From NCBI GenBank assembly GCA_033032865.1, contig JAWHQI010000068.1:3410001-3474000 (forward strand): a DNA stretch of 64,000 nt. The letters run 5' to 3'. Numbering within the stretch: the first letter of the stretch is position 1; each line of letters opens with the position of its first letter. Source of the stretch: Dactylorhiza incarnata. Its lineage: Eukaryota; Streptophyta; Magnoliopsida; Asparagales; Orchidaceae. A program made the translations under genes and the position numbers. The notes under the pieces were generated by a model. The model was not told the origin of the DNA. It ran no database searches and saw nothing but the letters and a program-made list of their open reading frames with translations. Positions 10,746 to 22,704 of this stretch are shown here, one piece after another.

Positions 10746-12057
10746 GATAATAACAAATCCTTATAAAAGGAAATCAAATAAATCCTATAGAGATATTGAA
10801 AAGTATATCATGTGTCTACAAGTGTGAACATATGATCTCCATGATCTCCCCCTTAATATGATCTCCCCTTAATATTAGCTCCTTCTAAAATTATTCTCCC
10901 CCGACATATAAACTCCCCCTACATGTATGCTCCGTGTAGTAATTAAGTATTTTAAGTGATTTAAGTGATTTCTTATTATCTTCTCCCCCTTTGATATTAT
11001 CAAAAGTAATGAATAGAGACGAGGAAGGAGTATCATAGAGATATGGTAGAAAATAAGAAAGAATATAGGGAAAGTTGGAGTACACTAGCAGAAGCTTTGT
11101 AAGTGATATGATATCGAGATAGGAAACCTTAGAGATGAGGCCAAACATTCTAGTTATCTGTTATCAATATACATAAAGCAAATATACTTAACCCTTATGA
11201 GATTCAAGTTCAATTATCAGAGAAAGACACATTAGCAGATAGAATATTGTATCGTTTCGGTCTAATTCTCATAAGAAGAAATTTTATAAATAACAATGAA
11301 GTGTAGTAGTGATACTTTGAGAAAGAATACATATGCGTATATTTAAAATATACATGATCATGGAATTGTTAAACATAACATAAATATACATAAAGCCAAA
11401 CTTATGAACTTATAGAAACTTTGCAAGTATACATAAAAGGACCATTTTTGTTTTGCATAACAAGACACTTAACAATTTTTTCCAAGGTGCTTAACCTCAC
11501 AATGCTCATTAAGACTTATCAGGAGGCTAAGTAGTGCTTGGTGGAGGATCCTTTTCAATTTTTTTAATTTATTTCTTTCAAATTTTTTGGCAAAATATAT
11601 GTTTTGCATTTGAATTTCTTTTTTTTTTAATATTTATGTATGTAAAGGATCTCCGAATTCACTTGCATGCAAGAAATGGTATAATTTGAATAAGTGCAAA
11701 GTAGCAAAGTTGAAGGTAGCATTTGTGAAATGTATTTTGTTAAGTTCGATCAATCGTGATGTATGTATAAAATAAATTTTATTAACATTTTTTTGCAAAG
11801 TAAGTGTTTGTGATTGCTCATTGTCATAGATAAAAGATTTCTTATACTTAGAGGCATGCGAAAACAATTCTTAATTCATATATGAAAGTGTCATTACAAT
11901 GATAACTTAAGATTGACCATCATAATCACGTGTTAAGCTATTTTTACGAAAAATAACACATGAAGAATCATTTATGCAAGATTAAAAAATTCTCATATGA
12001 ACATTAATAGAAACAGGGAATGAAAAAGCTAGAGAAGAATAGAAGTTTATTTTTGGG

Positions 12058-12079
12058 AGCTGTCGGATATCCGACAGCT
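12058..12079. repeat. 22-bp perfect palindrome matching the G LTR motif
   Basis: The sequence is self-complementary over 22 bases with central 20 bases GCTGTCGGATATCCGACAGC. Related words occur in the U3 of the 5' LTR (20061-20100). It lies 523 bases upstream of the plus-strand ORF at 12602. Confidence 0.9.
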
Positions 12080-12525
12080 AGATGTCGCCACTCGACACCT
12101 CTAAAAAGATAAAAAGAATCGTTTCGTCTTTCCACTGACGCCTCACTTCACTTTTAGGAAATTTTTTGAGATTTAGAGCTCCAGGTCGCCGAGAAACTTT
12201 AGATCTATGGTGTGGAACTTTGATTTTTCAAGTTTTGTTTAAAATTTTTCAAAGTTTTTGTGATTTTGATATTCCTCTTGGTTTTCATTGAGTTTTTGTG
12301 AAGAAAAAATGTAGAAGTTTTAGGAGATATAGACATTTTAGATCTTAATGTTCAAAAGAGGGTTTAGATCTTCTGATGTTATATAGAGAATAAAAATTAG
12401 AACTTTGAATTTTTTTATAGGAAGAAGATGATGAATAGTGTTTTTCACCAAAGTTTTGATTTATGTGTGAATTTGTGATAGTAAGAATGTTTGTGAGATG
12501 AATTTTCGGAAGTATGATTTTTAGC

Positions 12526-12564
12526 TATCGGATATCCGACAGAAGCGTATCGGATATCTGACAG
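12526..12564. repeat. Pair of G-LTR motif sites directly upstream of the antisense ORF
   Basis: Two copies of TATCGGATATC(C/T)GACAG in tandem, about 20 bases apart, end 37 bases before the ATG at 12602. They resemble the pair in the LTR at 20061-20100. They may belong to the promoter or 5' UTR of the ORF. Confidence 0.8.
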
Positions 12565-12601
12565 TTCCAGTTTCTAAAAATTTCTTATTTCTTATACAGA
12601 T

Positions 12602-13758
12602 ATGGCATCCAGTTGGAGATCACGAAGGAGTGATTCAGGAGATGCTCATTCTTCTTACCAAAGTTATCCGGGCATAGAGAAAGCCCAAATTGGAATTTCT
12701 AAATTTGTGGAATTTGATCTCCCGCATCATGAACGTGTGTATTTTATGCTTGCCGAGGCAGGTATAATTTCTGTCATTATCCAAGACTTGTTCTCCTCAT
12801 TTTTAGTACGAGAGTTTTATAATCATCTTGAGGACCCTACATATACTAATTTGAATGGAGGAGTTAGATCGAAAATCCAAGGCCAATATGTGGAGATCAG
12901 TCCCTTTGATTTAAGGAGTGAATTTGGAATAGTGGAAAGTAGGAATGTTTTGGACATAGTTGAGAACTATAGACTAGAGAGAGAATGGACCTTAATGAAC
13001 ATGTCTTTGCATGGAAATTCTACAAAGAACCTTATAACCACTATGACGACATTGTCAGACGATGCTCGTCTTGTTCAAGACATACTAAGACACACGATTA
13101 TGTTGAAGTCTGGTGATACTCATAGTATTACGGCTCAACTTAGTCTCGTGACTTATTATATAGAGGAGAAAGAATTATTTGATGTGGCCGATCTTCTTTT
13201 GTCTATGATTCGCTATACATTCTGCCTCAAAAATCCTGATGGAAAAAGGCACATTCCCTCCCTTTGGGTGCGATTATCCAGCGTATTCTATTCAAGAAAT
13301 ACGCATGGATAGATCAAGACTTTTATGTTGGAGATTGTGTCCTGGATATATATCAAATGGAGGGTATAAAGAGTAAGAAAAATCAACGGAAGATGCCTAC
13401 TACGGAGATGAGAGAGCCTCCTATTTCACGTGGAGGGTCTATGCGGGAGGTACTCGACTCTTTTGAAACAAAGTTGGATAGACACATTGATGATTTTCAA
13501 GAGCATAGAAAGTCTTTTGAGGAACACAAAGTGGAGGTGAAGAAGGATCGGAAACGAATGCAGAAGTTCCTTGTTAAGGGACTAAAATTAAAACCTACGC
13601 CTGCTGAAACCGCTGAGTGGGAAGTGCCTACGGAGGAGGAGCCGCGTCGCCAATCAGTTAGTCAGGCTCGACGTAAGAAGGCAGTGGTAAGGAGACCAGT
13701 TTATGATCTTCCAGAAAGCAGTGGAGCAGGCAGTCGAAATGAGGAGGATTCGGATTGA
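12602..13758 (+). pseudogene. Extra ORF of element G, antisense to pol: Transposase_32-like protein with coiled coil
   Basis: Two overlapping plus-strand frames (236 codons from 12602, then a frame ending at 13758) make one gene with a frameshift near 13264. The N-terminal part has ISKFVEFDLPHHERVYFML and SSFLVREFYNHL, followed by a glycine/valine-rich turn and QYVEISPFDLRSEFGI. This resembles the plant Transposase_32 or Athila ORF-1 type fold (LVREFY signature). The second part is highly charged and helical (MREVLDSFETKLDRHIDDF), likely a coiled coil, then a basic patch (RRKKAVVRRP) that could act in nuclear import. It lies between pol and the 3' LTR, where SIRE elements carry their env-like ORF, but on the opposite strand. 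I saw no signal peptide or membrane span. Function unknown. Confidence 0.65.
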
Positions 13759-14152
13759 AAATGACTTTTGGGAGCTAACGCCATCCGATATCCTACTGTC
13801 GCCATCCGATAGCTTCCCAGCCCAGATCTCTCCTTAATTTTGTGAACTTTTATGTGACATTTTAAGTACTCTTTTATTAAAGTTCTATAATAATTTTTAA
13901 TATTTGGATATGATTTATGTTGGTGAATGTCTATGTTTTGATCGTTTAAGATTTAATTTTTCATTTTAAAATGTATATCTATTGTGATGTTTTTAATTTT
14001 ATAGGTTATAAGTAGTGATATAATCATTGTGAAATGTCTAGGATTCCCAATTCTAGCTTAAGCATAGAAAAACGGGAATTCGGTAATGGTTTAGTGAATA
14101 TATCCGCTAGTTGATTATTCGTGCCTATAAATGAAATTTTAATGTGGTTATT
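13759..14152. other. Spacer between the antisense ORF and pol of G
   Basis: No gene. At 13775-13814 three words of the G LTR motif (ccatccgata, tactgtcgccatccgatagc) lie just after the antisense ORF stop; the rest is AT-rich. Confidence 0.6.
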
Positions 14153-17120
14153 TTAAATATGATCTCTAATAAAATGATGTCTCACATCAATGTGTTTAGA
14201 CCTTGAATGATGGACCGGGTTGTATGTTAAATCAATTGCACTTTTATTATCACACCATAATTCAATAGTTTGTTGTTTAGTATTAAAATCCTCTAATGTT
14301 TGTTTCATCCAAAGAGCTTGTGCACAAAAATTACCAAGTGCGATATATTCGGCCTCGGTGGTTGAGAGGGCAACACAATTCTGTTTCCTACTCGACCAAG
14401 AGATAAGTGAAGGGCCTAAAAAATGACAAGTGCCACTAGTGCTTTTCCTATCTAGTGAACAACCGGCATAATCGGAATTAGAATAACCAAATAAAGTAAA
14501 ATCATCACTGTGTGGATACCGCAAACCAAGTTTAGATGTGCCAATTAAATATCTAAAGATTCTTTTAACCGCTTTTAAATGAGATTCTTTGGGATTACCT
14601 TGAAATCTAGCACATAAACAAACTGAAAACATAATATCTGGTCTAGATGCAGTCAAATATAAAAGTGAACCTATCATGCCTCTATATAAAGTTTGATCTA
14701 TAGATATTCCATTTTCATCTTTTCCTAATTTTACAGATACACTCATAGGAGTATTTTCTTGTTTGAGATTTTCAAATCCAAATCGTTTTAAAACATCATG
14801 AATATATTTTGATTGGTTAATAAAAACTCCATCATGTTTTTGAACAATTTGAAATCCTAAGAAATATTTTAATTCTCCTACCATACTCATCTCAAATTCA
14901 CTTTCCATCATTTTTACAACATAATTACACAACTCTTCATTAGTGGCTCCAAAAATAATATCATCAACATAAATTTGTAAAACAATTAAATTATCATCAA
15001 CTTGCTTAATGAAGAGTGTACAATCAACACCACCCATTTTAAAACTATTTTGTAATAAATATAAAGTCAATCTATCATACCATGCTCGTGGTGCTTGTTT
15101 TAAACCATACAAAGCTTTTAGCAATCTATATACGCGATTGGAAAATTTTTCATTTATAAATCCTGGGGGTTGTTCAGCATAAACTTCTTCTTTAATCAAC
15201 CCGTTTAAAAATGCAGTTTTAATATCCATTTGCAACAATTTGAATCTTTTATGACTAGCAAATGCAACAAAAATTCTAACTGCTTCCAATCGTGCTACGG
15301 GTGCAAATGTTTCATCAAAATCTACCCCTTCAATTTGATTATATCCTTTCGCTACAAGCCTAGCTTTGTTTCTAGTGACCCTAGAGTCACTATCTAATTT
15401 ATTTTAGAAAACCCATTTGACTCCTACCACTGGATGATCACTAGGTCTATCAACAAGAGTCCAAACTTTATTTCTTTCAAATTGGGTAAGTTCTTCATTC
15501 ATAGCTAAAAACCAAGATTCATCATTTAAAGCGGTGACAACATCTTTTGGTTCTATATTAGAGACAAAACATAAATTTGGAAAACTTTCCTGTAAACTAG
15601 AACGTGTACGTACCCCACTTGATGGTTCTCCAATAACAAATTCTTGTGGATGATCTTTTGAGAACCTTAGCTCGGTTGGAGGTACATATCCTTGTTCTTC
15701 TTCTTCTTCACCATCTTTTTCGTCTTCTTTCTCTACTTTTTCTTCATCATCATCATCATCATTTTTCCTCAGATTCTGTTCCACATCTTCTTCATTTTTC
15801 TCATTACCTACAACTTTAGTATTTTCTACACAAGAAATGTTTTTATCAAATTTTACATGAATAGTTTCTTCAACCACTTTAGTACGTTTATTATAAAATC
15901 TATAAGCCTTGCTAGTTGAAGAATAACCAATGAAAATTCCTTCATCACATTTTTCATCAAATTTACCTAAGTTATCTTTTGTATTCAAAATAAAACATTT
16001 ACAACCAAAAACTTTAAAGTAAGATACATTTGGTTTTCTTTGAAAATAAATTTCATAAGGAGTTAATTGTAATGTAGGATGAATCATGACACAATTAATA
16101 ATATAGCATGCAGTACTAACCGCTTTGGCCCAAAAATATTTTGGCAATTTAAATTCACAAAGCATAACACGTCCTAATTCTTGAAGTGTTCTATTTTTCC
16201 TCTCCACTACACCATTTTGCTGTGGTGTGCGAGGAGCGGAAAATTCGTGTTTTAACCCAAATTCATTACAATGTGAAATAAATTTTTCATTATCAAACTC
16301 TCCTCCATGATCTAATCTAATGCATTTTACTTTTTAATCAAGTTCATTTTGAATACGTGAAATTAGTTTTACAAATTCATCAAAAGCATCAGATTTTGAA
16401 TTTAAAAACAGTGTCCAACAAAATCTAGAATAATCATCAATAATAACAAATGTATATTTTCTACCTCCTAGACTTTGTGTAATTGGACCAAATAAATCCA
16501 TATGTACTAACTATAAAGGTCTAGAAGTAGAAATAACATTTTTGCTCTTAAACAATGATTTAGTAAACTTTCCTTTTTGGCACGGTGAACACAATGATGA
16601 AAGCTTTCCATTTAAATTTGGTAAACCTTTAATTATTTTATTCTTTGAAAGCTTTACTATTCGTTTAGCACTAGAATGTCCTAGTCGCCTATGCCATAAT
16701 TCAAGTTCATCATTCTTTGAAATAAAACATTTAAGTGTAGAATGAGATAAATCATGAAAAGTGATTGCATAGACATTATTTATTCTTGGTGCAGTAAGTA
16801 CGATTTCGTTTGTTTTAGAATCAATAATTTTGCAAAAGTTTGAGCTGGAGTCAAATAAAACATTTAGATTGTTATCACATAGGTGACTAATAGAAATTAA
16901 ATTATGTTTCAAACCTTTAACATATAAAACATTTGAAATTTTAAATTCTTCGTTACCTACTACTCCACTGCCTTTAACTTTACCCTTGCCATTATCTCCA
17001 AATGTCACTGTTCCACCTTTCTTCATCTCCAGGCTAAAGAACTTTGATTTATCGCCCGTCATGTGTTTTGAATATCCAGAGTCCAAATACCACACGTCTT
17101 CCTTGTTCCTAGCCTACACG
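14153..17120 (-). pseudogene. Element G pol: protease, integrase, RT, RNase H
   Basis: Reading on the minus strand: the copia protease site WYLDSGYSKHMTGD (17095; Cys of the usual motif replaced by Tyr), the GAG-pre-integrase zinc part (LWHRRLGHSS, CSPCQKGK), integrase with DDYSRFCW, LDHGGEF and TPQQNGVVERKNRT, then RT with [22 protein letters not shown] and the catalytic YVDD, and RNase H ([24 protein letters not shown]). The frame is broken by stops near 16510, 16338 and 15405. In an acidic stretch between integrase and RT about 50 residues are almost only Asp, Glu and Lys (15700-15780). It is clearly inactive as it stands. Relatedness to the I fragment at 23006 is high over RT-RNase H. Confidence 0.9.
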
Positions 17121-19089
17121 GACATCTAAAAAGATGATGAGAGTAAAAATCTGGTTACCCAAGTGGTCCCTCCCATGGTATAGGTGGAAGCATTAGGTAC
17201 CCAGATTTGTTTAACACTAACTTTTCCTTTCTTCCAGCATGAGTCCGAGATGTGACCAAATCAATGACATTTGGCACATGCAATGAATAGTGAGGAACCA
17301 TTCTTTAATGGTTTCTCTGGACTCTTGCTGGAGGAAACATCTTTATGTGTGGACTTAGAAAAATTTTTATTTTGAAAAAGAGGTTTTCTGAACCTGGAGC
17401 TGTCGCTGGCGACAGCAGTTGTCGGAATTTTCTGATAGCTTCCGGAGCTTCCAGAAACGTATCCTAGTCCAAATTTTGCTGACCCATGGCATTGGTTGCC
17501 TAAAATCATATCCAAAGATTTTTTTCCCAACACCAAATTTTCCAATTGCCATGTTCAATTCATTTACTTTGTACTTTAAAATTGAATTTTCTTTTACTAT
17601 CATGCCACATCGATTTGCAAACTTTTTCTTGTAATTCTCTAATTGAGAATGAGAAGTTTTGACAACCGTTTCTAAGTCCTTTTTCTCTTTTAGAAGTTGA
17701 TCAATTTTTTGATCGGACTTAGAAATAGTGTTTTCAAGTTCTTTTATCCTTGTCAAAGAGTGATCACACTCTTGACAAATTACCTTCTCGTTCCCAATAT
17801 ATTTCAACTCATTTGATAACTTTTTATTTTCTTTCAAAAGATCTTTATTTTCACATTTTAAAAAATCGATTTCCTTTAGGCTTTTATCCAAAAATTTGCA
17901 AGTTTTCATAAATTCAGAATATAAATCATCATAAGATGGAGGAGTTACCTCAGTATCGCTTTGGACACTGCTATCGTCGTCAGATGACGCATTTTCATTC
18001 CCCATCAAGCATACATTTGCTTCTTCTTTATCTTCATCGCTTGCTTCACTTGAGCCTTCAGAAGTTGTGTCATCCCAAGTCTCCACCTTCAGAACCTTCT
18101 TTTTGAACTTCTTATCGTGCCTCTTCTCTTTATGCTCTCTCAGATATTTTGGGCACTTGCTTCTTATATGTCCAATCTTTTTGCAATGATAGCATTCCGG
18201 TAGCGACGTTCTTCTTCATAATCCATTTTTCCTTTGCCTTTGTTGTAGGAAAAATCCTTCTTTTTGAAAATTTTTCTAAATGAGTTTCTCCTCTCAGGAT
18301 TTCTCATAAACTTCTTAAAGTTCCTCACAAACAGTCCTTCTTCATCTTCCTCACTTTCTTCAGTCTCACTTTCAATTTCCTTTTTAGATTTCAACGCCAA
18401 GCTCTTCTTTTTGGGCTCCAAATTGTACTCTTGGCTTTGAATCTTCAACTCTTCATGGGTTTTTAGATTCCCAATGAGGCTATCCAATTGTAAGGTCTTA
18501 AGATCACGTGACTCAGAAATTGCAGTCACTTTAGGATTGAACTTCGGGGAAGTGATCTTAAGATTTTCCTTACTAAATCTCCATTGGAGAAAACCTTACC
18601 CAGCACCTTTGAATCGTTCACGATTTTAGTGAATCGTGTGTACATTGTATCAATTTCTTCATCCACCTCCATTTTGAATCTTTCGAACTCTGAATCCAGT
18701 TGAAATAGCTTTGAATCCTTTACCTGCGAAGTACCTTCATGAGTAATTTCTAAAAGATTCCAAATTTCAAATGCAGTATCACAAGCACAAACTCTATTAA
18801 ATTCAGTGCGATCTAGTGCGCAAAATAAAGCATTCATGGCTTTTGCATTGTTCTTACATTTTAATTTATCATTGTCATCCCACTTGTCTTTGGGTTTGTC
18901 CATAGTTACATCTCCTACAACAATTGTTGGGGAAGTATAACTCGTCTCGACGATATTCCAAACTTCTATGTCGAGAGCTATTAGAAAACACCGCATTCGG
19001 GTTTTCCAATAGTTATAGTCTGTGCCCGTAAAAAGTGGTGGCCTACTAATTCCTTGCCCCCCAATGAACGCGTGATCGTTGTGCGCCAT
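17121..19089 (-). pseudogene. Element G gag
   Basis: The probable start is ATG at 19089, 36 bases past the primer site (MAHNDHAFIGGQGISRPPLF); an upstream in-frame extension only reads through the primer site. It contains the copia gag UBN2-type region (YWKTRMRCFLIALDIEVW; FEIWNLLEITHEGT). A frameshift occurs near 18526-18529 and another near 18170, just before the zinc knuckle CYHCKKIGHIRSKC (C-x2-C-x4-H-x4-C) at about 18190-18150. A long coiled-coil and acidic part follows (18086-17560), typical of the large SIRE gag. LTR-like words (tgtcgctggcgacagc, ttgtcggaattttctgatagc) occur in the coding region at 17400-17450. Confidence 0.85.
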
Positions 19090-19124
19090 TACTCCCGGTG
19101 GTAAAATCGTTTTGGAGTAACCTC

Positions 19125-19136
19125 GCTCTGATACCA
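19125..19136 (-). promoter_or_regulatory. Primer-binding site of element G (initiator tRNA-Met)
   Basis: The minus strand reads TGGTATCAGAGC, the common plant initiator-Met primer site, two bases inside the LTR. Confidence 0.95.
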
Positions 19137-19138
19137 CG

Positions 19139-20415
19139 TGTTGGATCGTGTGACGCCCTTAGAGGGGGGGGGGGGGGGGGGGGTGAATAAGGGTGTGTTT
19201 AAATTATAATTTTTAACTTAAGAATTTTTAAACAAATTTTACTTTTCTAAAAATTACTTATAAAAAATTTCAAACCAATGTATTTTTTAAATTAATTCAA
19301 ACACAAATTTCTAAGTTAAAGATTAAGCAACCAAATTTGCAATTAAAGAAAAAGTCATAATTTTTTAATCACGAAATTCACATACAATAAAAATGATCTT
19401 AACAATGCTTAAGATCAAGGCACAAATATGATAATAAACTTTTAACAATTTGAGTTTACAATCCTTCTCCCAAGGATCGGAAGGCTATCACTTGTCTCTC
19501 CCTAGACCAAGCCTAAGCCTATCCTCTAGATCTTCTCAAGATCTAGACGTAGTGCACAAGACTACGCTTTCCCAACCAAGCCGCACAAGGACTTGGACGC
19601 CACGCACAAGGAGGCGATTTTCGCACCAAACCACGCAAGGGCTTGGACGTCGCACGCAAGACGACGATTTCTCCAACGATTACAAGATGAATGTAAATGT
19701 AAATGAAATACAAAATAAAAACCCCCTTTAAAATTTCTGGAACAAAGCAGCGAAGAATCCTTGAGAAAATCTCCTTGGAACGCGTGTACAATATTCGACT
19801 TCGCTCTCTCTTTTCTTCTTCAAGGATGGGGATTTTCGTTCTCTGGAGCTCTCTGGACGATAACACTCAGGAAGAAAGCTTGGAGGTCTGAAAGCATGAA
19901 TTAAACGAAGTTCTGAGCTATTTTGTATAAAAGATAGATAACGCCATCCGTTAGCTAGCTATCGCCAAAATCCAATAGCTCCAGAGGTGCCACGTGTCCC
20001 ATGTATTCGGCATTTGTGCGGAGAGTGGCGATCACGATTGAGTCATGGTTGAGATGTGGGCTGTCGGATATCCGATAGCACTATCGGATATCCGTTAGCT
20101 TGCGTAACTGCTGCACGTCGTAGAGTTACGGGAAGATCGTGCACTGTTGGAAATCTGTTACTGTTGTCGGAAATCTGATAGCTCTAAAATGTTGAGTAGA
20201 GATCGGAGAACGGAAGAAATCATGCGCTGTCGGAAATCTGGTACTGCTGTCGGAAATCTGATAGCTCCAATTTCTGGAAAATTGGTATTTTGCTCCAATT
20301 GCAAACATGTTATTCTTGCACCTGTTATCTGCACACCATTAATCAAAAATAGGATCAAATACATTCGGCATTTGTTATTCTCAAATCGGACGAGTGCGGA
20401 ACGCATGCTCCAACA
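19139..20415 (-). repeat. Element G 5' LTR (1277 bp, complete)
   Basis: On the minus strand it runs from TGTTGGAGCATGCG to GATCCAACA. The minus-strand C tract (20 G on plus, 19164-19183) lies near its end, after TTATTCACC, as in SIRE LTRs. A cluster of motif words (GTCGGATATCCGATAGC, TCGGAAATCTGATAGC) fills 20060-20275, i.e. U3. Its right flank is H coding sequence. Confidence 0.93.
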
Positions 20416-22030
20416 CTTTCCGCTCGGCCTCCATCGCATCCCGGTTTTCTTTCCACTCAGCTTCCATCTCAGCCCGCATGGGAGCCTTTTCGTCCTGGGC
20501 AGCTTTCTCCCGCTCTTCGAGGGCCTTCAACTGCTTCTTGAGGATTTCAAAATTCTCTTGGAGACTGGCAACCTCCTCTTCCATTCGGGTATCCGGGTTC
20601 AATAAGGAGCTCGGAAGAGGTGAAATCAGTGGAGGAAGGCTAGCCACTAAGTCGCCCGGCTTCGGAATAGAATCACGATCGTCTGCAGAAAAAAGACAGT
20701 CAGAAAGGTCGGGCGAACGTAACTTTTTATAATAGGGGGATTGTCAAAAGAAGACCGCTCATTCCAAGTTCTCCTTGCTTACAAGACGCAACAGTCCGGG
20801 CAAAGTTCGGACGGATAGGCCGCCTTGCATGCTCGGAATCGATCTTTCGACGCTACTCTCTCCACGACCTCTCGTTTTGCCTCTGCTTGGCAGCAGAAAA
20901 TTGAGCAGCGAAGGGAAAGAAATTGGTGACGGGTTCAGTAACAAGTCATGCAACTTGTTTCGAGACCGCGTTTTGAAAAAACAAATAGGGTAGTAACCCG
21001 CAGCCCCTTTACCTTGCATAAGAAGATTAAGTGGCGGTGGTGGCGGCTTATTCAGTTGATCTCGCACTCTCTCCGTCTTCTCCTTCATCAGTCGCAGCCC
21101 AGTCCTCACAGAATCCTTGGAAGCCGGTGCGGCCTTCTCAACTCTGATCGCATCCTCAGACGGGGCGGCCTCCTTAGCTCTGGTTGCATCCTCTCCAGGG
21201 AAGTCAGCCGCATTCAGGTCGGCAGAAGTCCCCAGCAATTCGTCCTGCCTCTTGAGGGAATCAAAATCCTTGATAATATCGCTCAGAGACATGCTATGAG
21301 CAGGGGCAGGCACCTGGTCATCCAGCTTGGGGGAGGGAGTTGTTAGGCCTTCAGAAACTTCCCTGTCGCGCGTCTTGCCTTGAAGACTACTCGTTCTCGG
21401 CTTTCTTGAAGCCGCTCTCTTCCTCGCCTTCAAACTCTTGGCCTTCCTCAAAAGCCTCTCTGCGGTTGTCTCTGCCCTCTTCCACTTCTTCACCGACTCT
21501 TGCTCAGCTTGCTACAAGCGGACAGGGCTATCTTCAACATTCATCGGCGGAACCAGGCTTTGTTGTTCGTTCGGCTTAGGAGAATCAACCGTCTCTCCGT
21601 CATCTCTTATCTTCAGGTTAAAACCCCTGGAAGGGGTGATCTCCATATTAAAAGAATCGCCGCCGTCGATTTTCGAAAGGGCGGCTTCAGATTTTATCTT
21701 GTCGGCGAGAACGGGCGGATTGGTCTCCTTATCAGGAGGGGGAAGCAAATCAGCTGGGGGCGGCTTGGAGCCACCCGCTTCGTCTTTGGTCAAATCAATT
21801 GTTAACTAAGGGGGCATGTCTGTCGGATTGCCCTTGGAAATGATGGTAACAGTCAAATCAACCTTTTCAGGTCGATGGGTCTTCCTCTTTTTACTCTTCT
21901 TCTCTTTCTCGCTGTCACCACGATCTTTGGCCGACTTCTGGCGGTTTTCAAGCTCGGCCATAACGTTCACCATCTTGATCGGGCTAGCTAGCCGGAGGGT
22001 TCTAACCGCAAGAGGAGAGTAGCAATCCAT
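20416..22030 (-). pseudogene. H antisense accessory gene, fragment 2: basic, Pro-rich, coiled-coil protein
   Basis: The minus-strand gene begins MDCYSPLAVRTLRLASP at 22030, then a basic patch (KEKKSKKRKTHRPEKVDLT), a Pro-rich stretch, a second basic helix (RAETTAERLLRKAKSLKARK), TGLRLMKEKTERVRDQL and finally a heptad-rich coiled coil (EEEVASLQENFEILKKQLKAL) cut at 20416 by the G LTR. In-frame stops lie near 21806 and 21510. An intron at about 21012-20883 (GTAAAG...GCAG) joins in phase; another at about 20782-20683 has good splice sites, but the phase does not match, so a frameshift is likely. It may be the other half of the gene at 8231-9790, or a second gene copy; G plus a deletion hides the junction. 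Likely nuclear, from the basic patches. Function unknown. Confidence 0.6.
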
Positions 22031-22141
22031 GATAAAACATTAATTATGTGGAAACAGAAGCTTGAACATTTATAACCCACGAGGCAAGATTGGCGCGGTC
22101 TCCGGCTAGAACTGATATTTTCAAAATCTCTTCGGGATTTG

Positions 22142-22156
22142 AAAAAATGCGGGGAT
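22142..22156 (+). promoter_or_regulatory. Polypurine tract of element H
   Basis: aaaaaatgcgggga directly before the LTR; compare aaaaagagcgggga at 30051 in E. This fixes H as plus-oriented. Confidence 0.7.
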
Positions 22157-22304
22157 TATGTTTACCCAGAAGACCGCATCTGAGTGGCCTCTCTCACAGA
22201 TCGGGCGGTCTGAGAATGCAAGTTGCCCGGTTCGGACTCAACAGGGTCTATCAACACTAGTCAACACAAACCGAGCGGTCTGATAGTATTCAGATCGCCT
22301 CCAA

Positions 22305-22520
22305 GGATGGAAGATTACCAAGGCTCAAGTCCAGAAGGCAAGCCGCGGTCTCAAGTTGGAGACCACACGGGGTGCGCCATGAAGACTTCCAAGGCTCAAG
22401 TCCAGAAGGCAAGCCGCGGTCTCAAGTCGGAGACCGCACGGGGTGCGCTATGAAGACTTCCAAGGTTCAAGTCCAGATGGTAAGCCGCGGTCTCAAGACG
22501 GAGACCGCCCGGGTTGCATC
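22305..22520 (+). repeat. Three tandem 71-bp repeats in the H U3
   Basis: Copies start at 22318, 22389 and 22460 (ccaagg(c/t)tcaagtccaga). Each contains the inverted pair gcggtctc...gagaccgc, a potential hairpin or dimer site. They sit about 180 bases upstream of the TATA box. Confidence 0.9.
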
Positions 22521-22696
22521 ATTGCCTTGATCACAGCATATTCAGTCTCCGGCCAGGACAGACCGGGAGCGCAAGCCGCCAAGCCGCACAGCTTAAATGC
22601 TTTTCTCCTCTCTGTATCCGTCACCGCCTGCCCGATTCTCCTGTACCCGGGCAGGCGGTTATTTTATCCCTACCCATTCGGGCAGGCCCCCGAGCC

Positions 22697-22704
22697 TATA
22701 AATA
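22697..22704 (+). promoter_or_regulatory. TATA box of the H LTR
   Basis: cctataaataggggg; the same context as in the E, A and I LTRs. Confidence 0.75.

Larger units (their letters stand above)
10746..12601. other. AT-rich non-coding region between the G polypurine tract and the antisense ORF
   Basis: No gene is supported; short ORFs here look like chance. Words such as ctcccc recur at 10735-10990. Two motif sites matching the G LTR stand out, at 12058 and 12526, the second ending 37 bases before the ATG of the antisense ORF. Confidence 0.6.
9791..20415 (-). mobile_element. Element G: SIRE/Maximus-like Ty1/copia retrotransposon
   Basis: The minus-strand order is LTR (20415-19139), initiator-Met primer site, gag, protease, integrase, RT, RNase H, an extra antisense ORF region, purine tract, LTR (10732-9791). 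Integrase before RT is the copia order. Poly-C near the LTR end and a long region after pol fit SIRE/Maximus. The outer ~215 bp of the left LTR are missing (the left copy starts at the equivalent of 19354), so flanking H sequence was probably deleted too and no target duplication can be seen. Pol and gag contain several stops and frameshifts. Confidence 0.92.
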
